Assembly (NCBI GenBank): GCA_016710985.1
Contig: JADJTX010000056.1
Span: 1 to 5,743 of the forward strand
DNA length: 5,743 nt
Reading direction: 5' to 3'
Source of the DNA: Ignavibacteria bacterium
Lineage (GTDB): Bacteria > Bacteroidota > Ignavibacteria > Tepidaquicellales > Tepidaquicellaceae
The first letter of the stretch is position 1; each line of letters begins with the position of its first letter. Below are positions 5,689-5,743 of the stretch, piece after piece. A program made the position numbers and the translations under genes. Under the pieces are notes generated by a model. It did not search any database and was not told where the DNA came from. It saw only the letters and a program-made list of their open reading frames with translations.

Positions 5689-5743
5689 TTGAGTGAAATT
5701 TATTAATCAAAGCTGAATGATGATCGGATTAAAAACAAATGCT

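Noticed and set aside
5717..5743. ATGATG opening a frame that runs off the end of the window
   Set aside because: Only nine codons are visible, which cannot distinguish a gene start from chance.

Overview
The window looks like a stretch of chromosome from an uncultured, AT-rich bacterium of the Bacteroidota/Ignavibacteriota (Chlorobi) type. The grounds are moderate: start codons lie in A/T-rich leaders without Shine-Dalgarno sequences, at least one leader carries a TTTG/TAnnTTTG-type promoter, coding DNA of ordinary composition is separated by very AT-rich spacers, and the protein families fit. No tRNA, rRNA, CRISPR array, transposase or phage gene was recognised.

Layout: 1-232 is AT-rich non-coding DNA. 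A cysteine-synthase-like PLP enzyme lies on the + strand (233-1140) but is broken by frameshifts. It converges on a large minus-strand gene (2934 down to 1370) for a PGM1-like ATP-grasp peptide ligase, broken by four single-base deletions. Two more minus-strand genes follow: a putative helical lipoprotein (3679 down to 3095, true end probably 3078) and a RidA/YjgF-family protein (4164 down to 3826, C-terminus lost to a frameshift). Two + strand genes close the window: a broken SnoaL/NTF2-like protein (4480-4914) ending in a likely terminator, and an intact protein joining a four-cysteine N-terminus, a DUF2007-like domain and a C-terminal membrane helix (5155-5688). Spacers of 55-315 bases hold only small inverted repeats and tiny open frames.

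The dominant feature is damage to reading frames: five of six genes carry one or more small indels, mostly in homopolymers or short repeats, while family motifs on both sides remain intact. When the indels are allowed for, every gene reads through to a family-like protein. This looks more like uncorrected sequencing or assembly error than genuine decay, but the sequence alone cannot decide.

No operon or multi-gene system is evident. The genes face different ways, have wide spacers and belong to unrelated families. A link between the PLP enzyme, the RidA homologue and the ligase (amino-acid chemistry) is possible but speculative.
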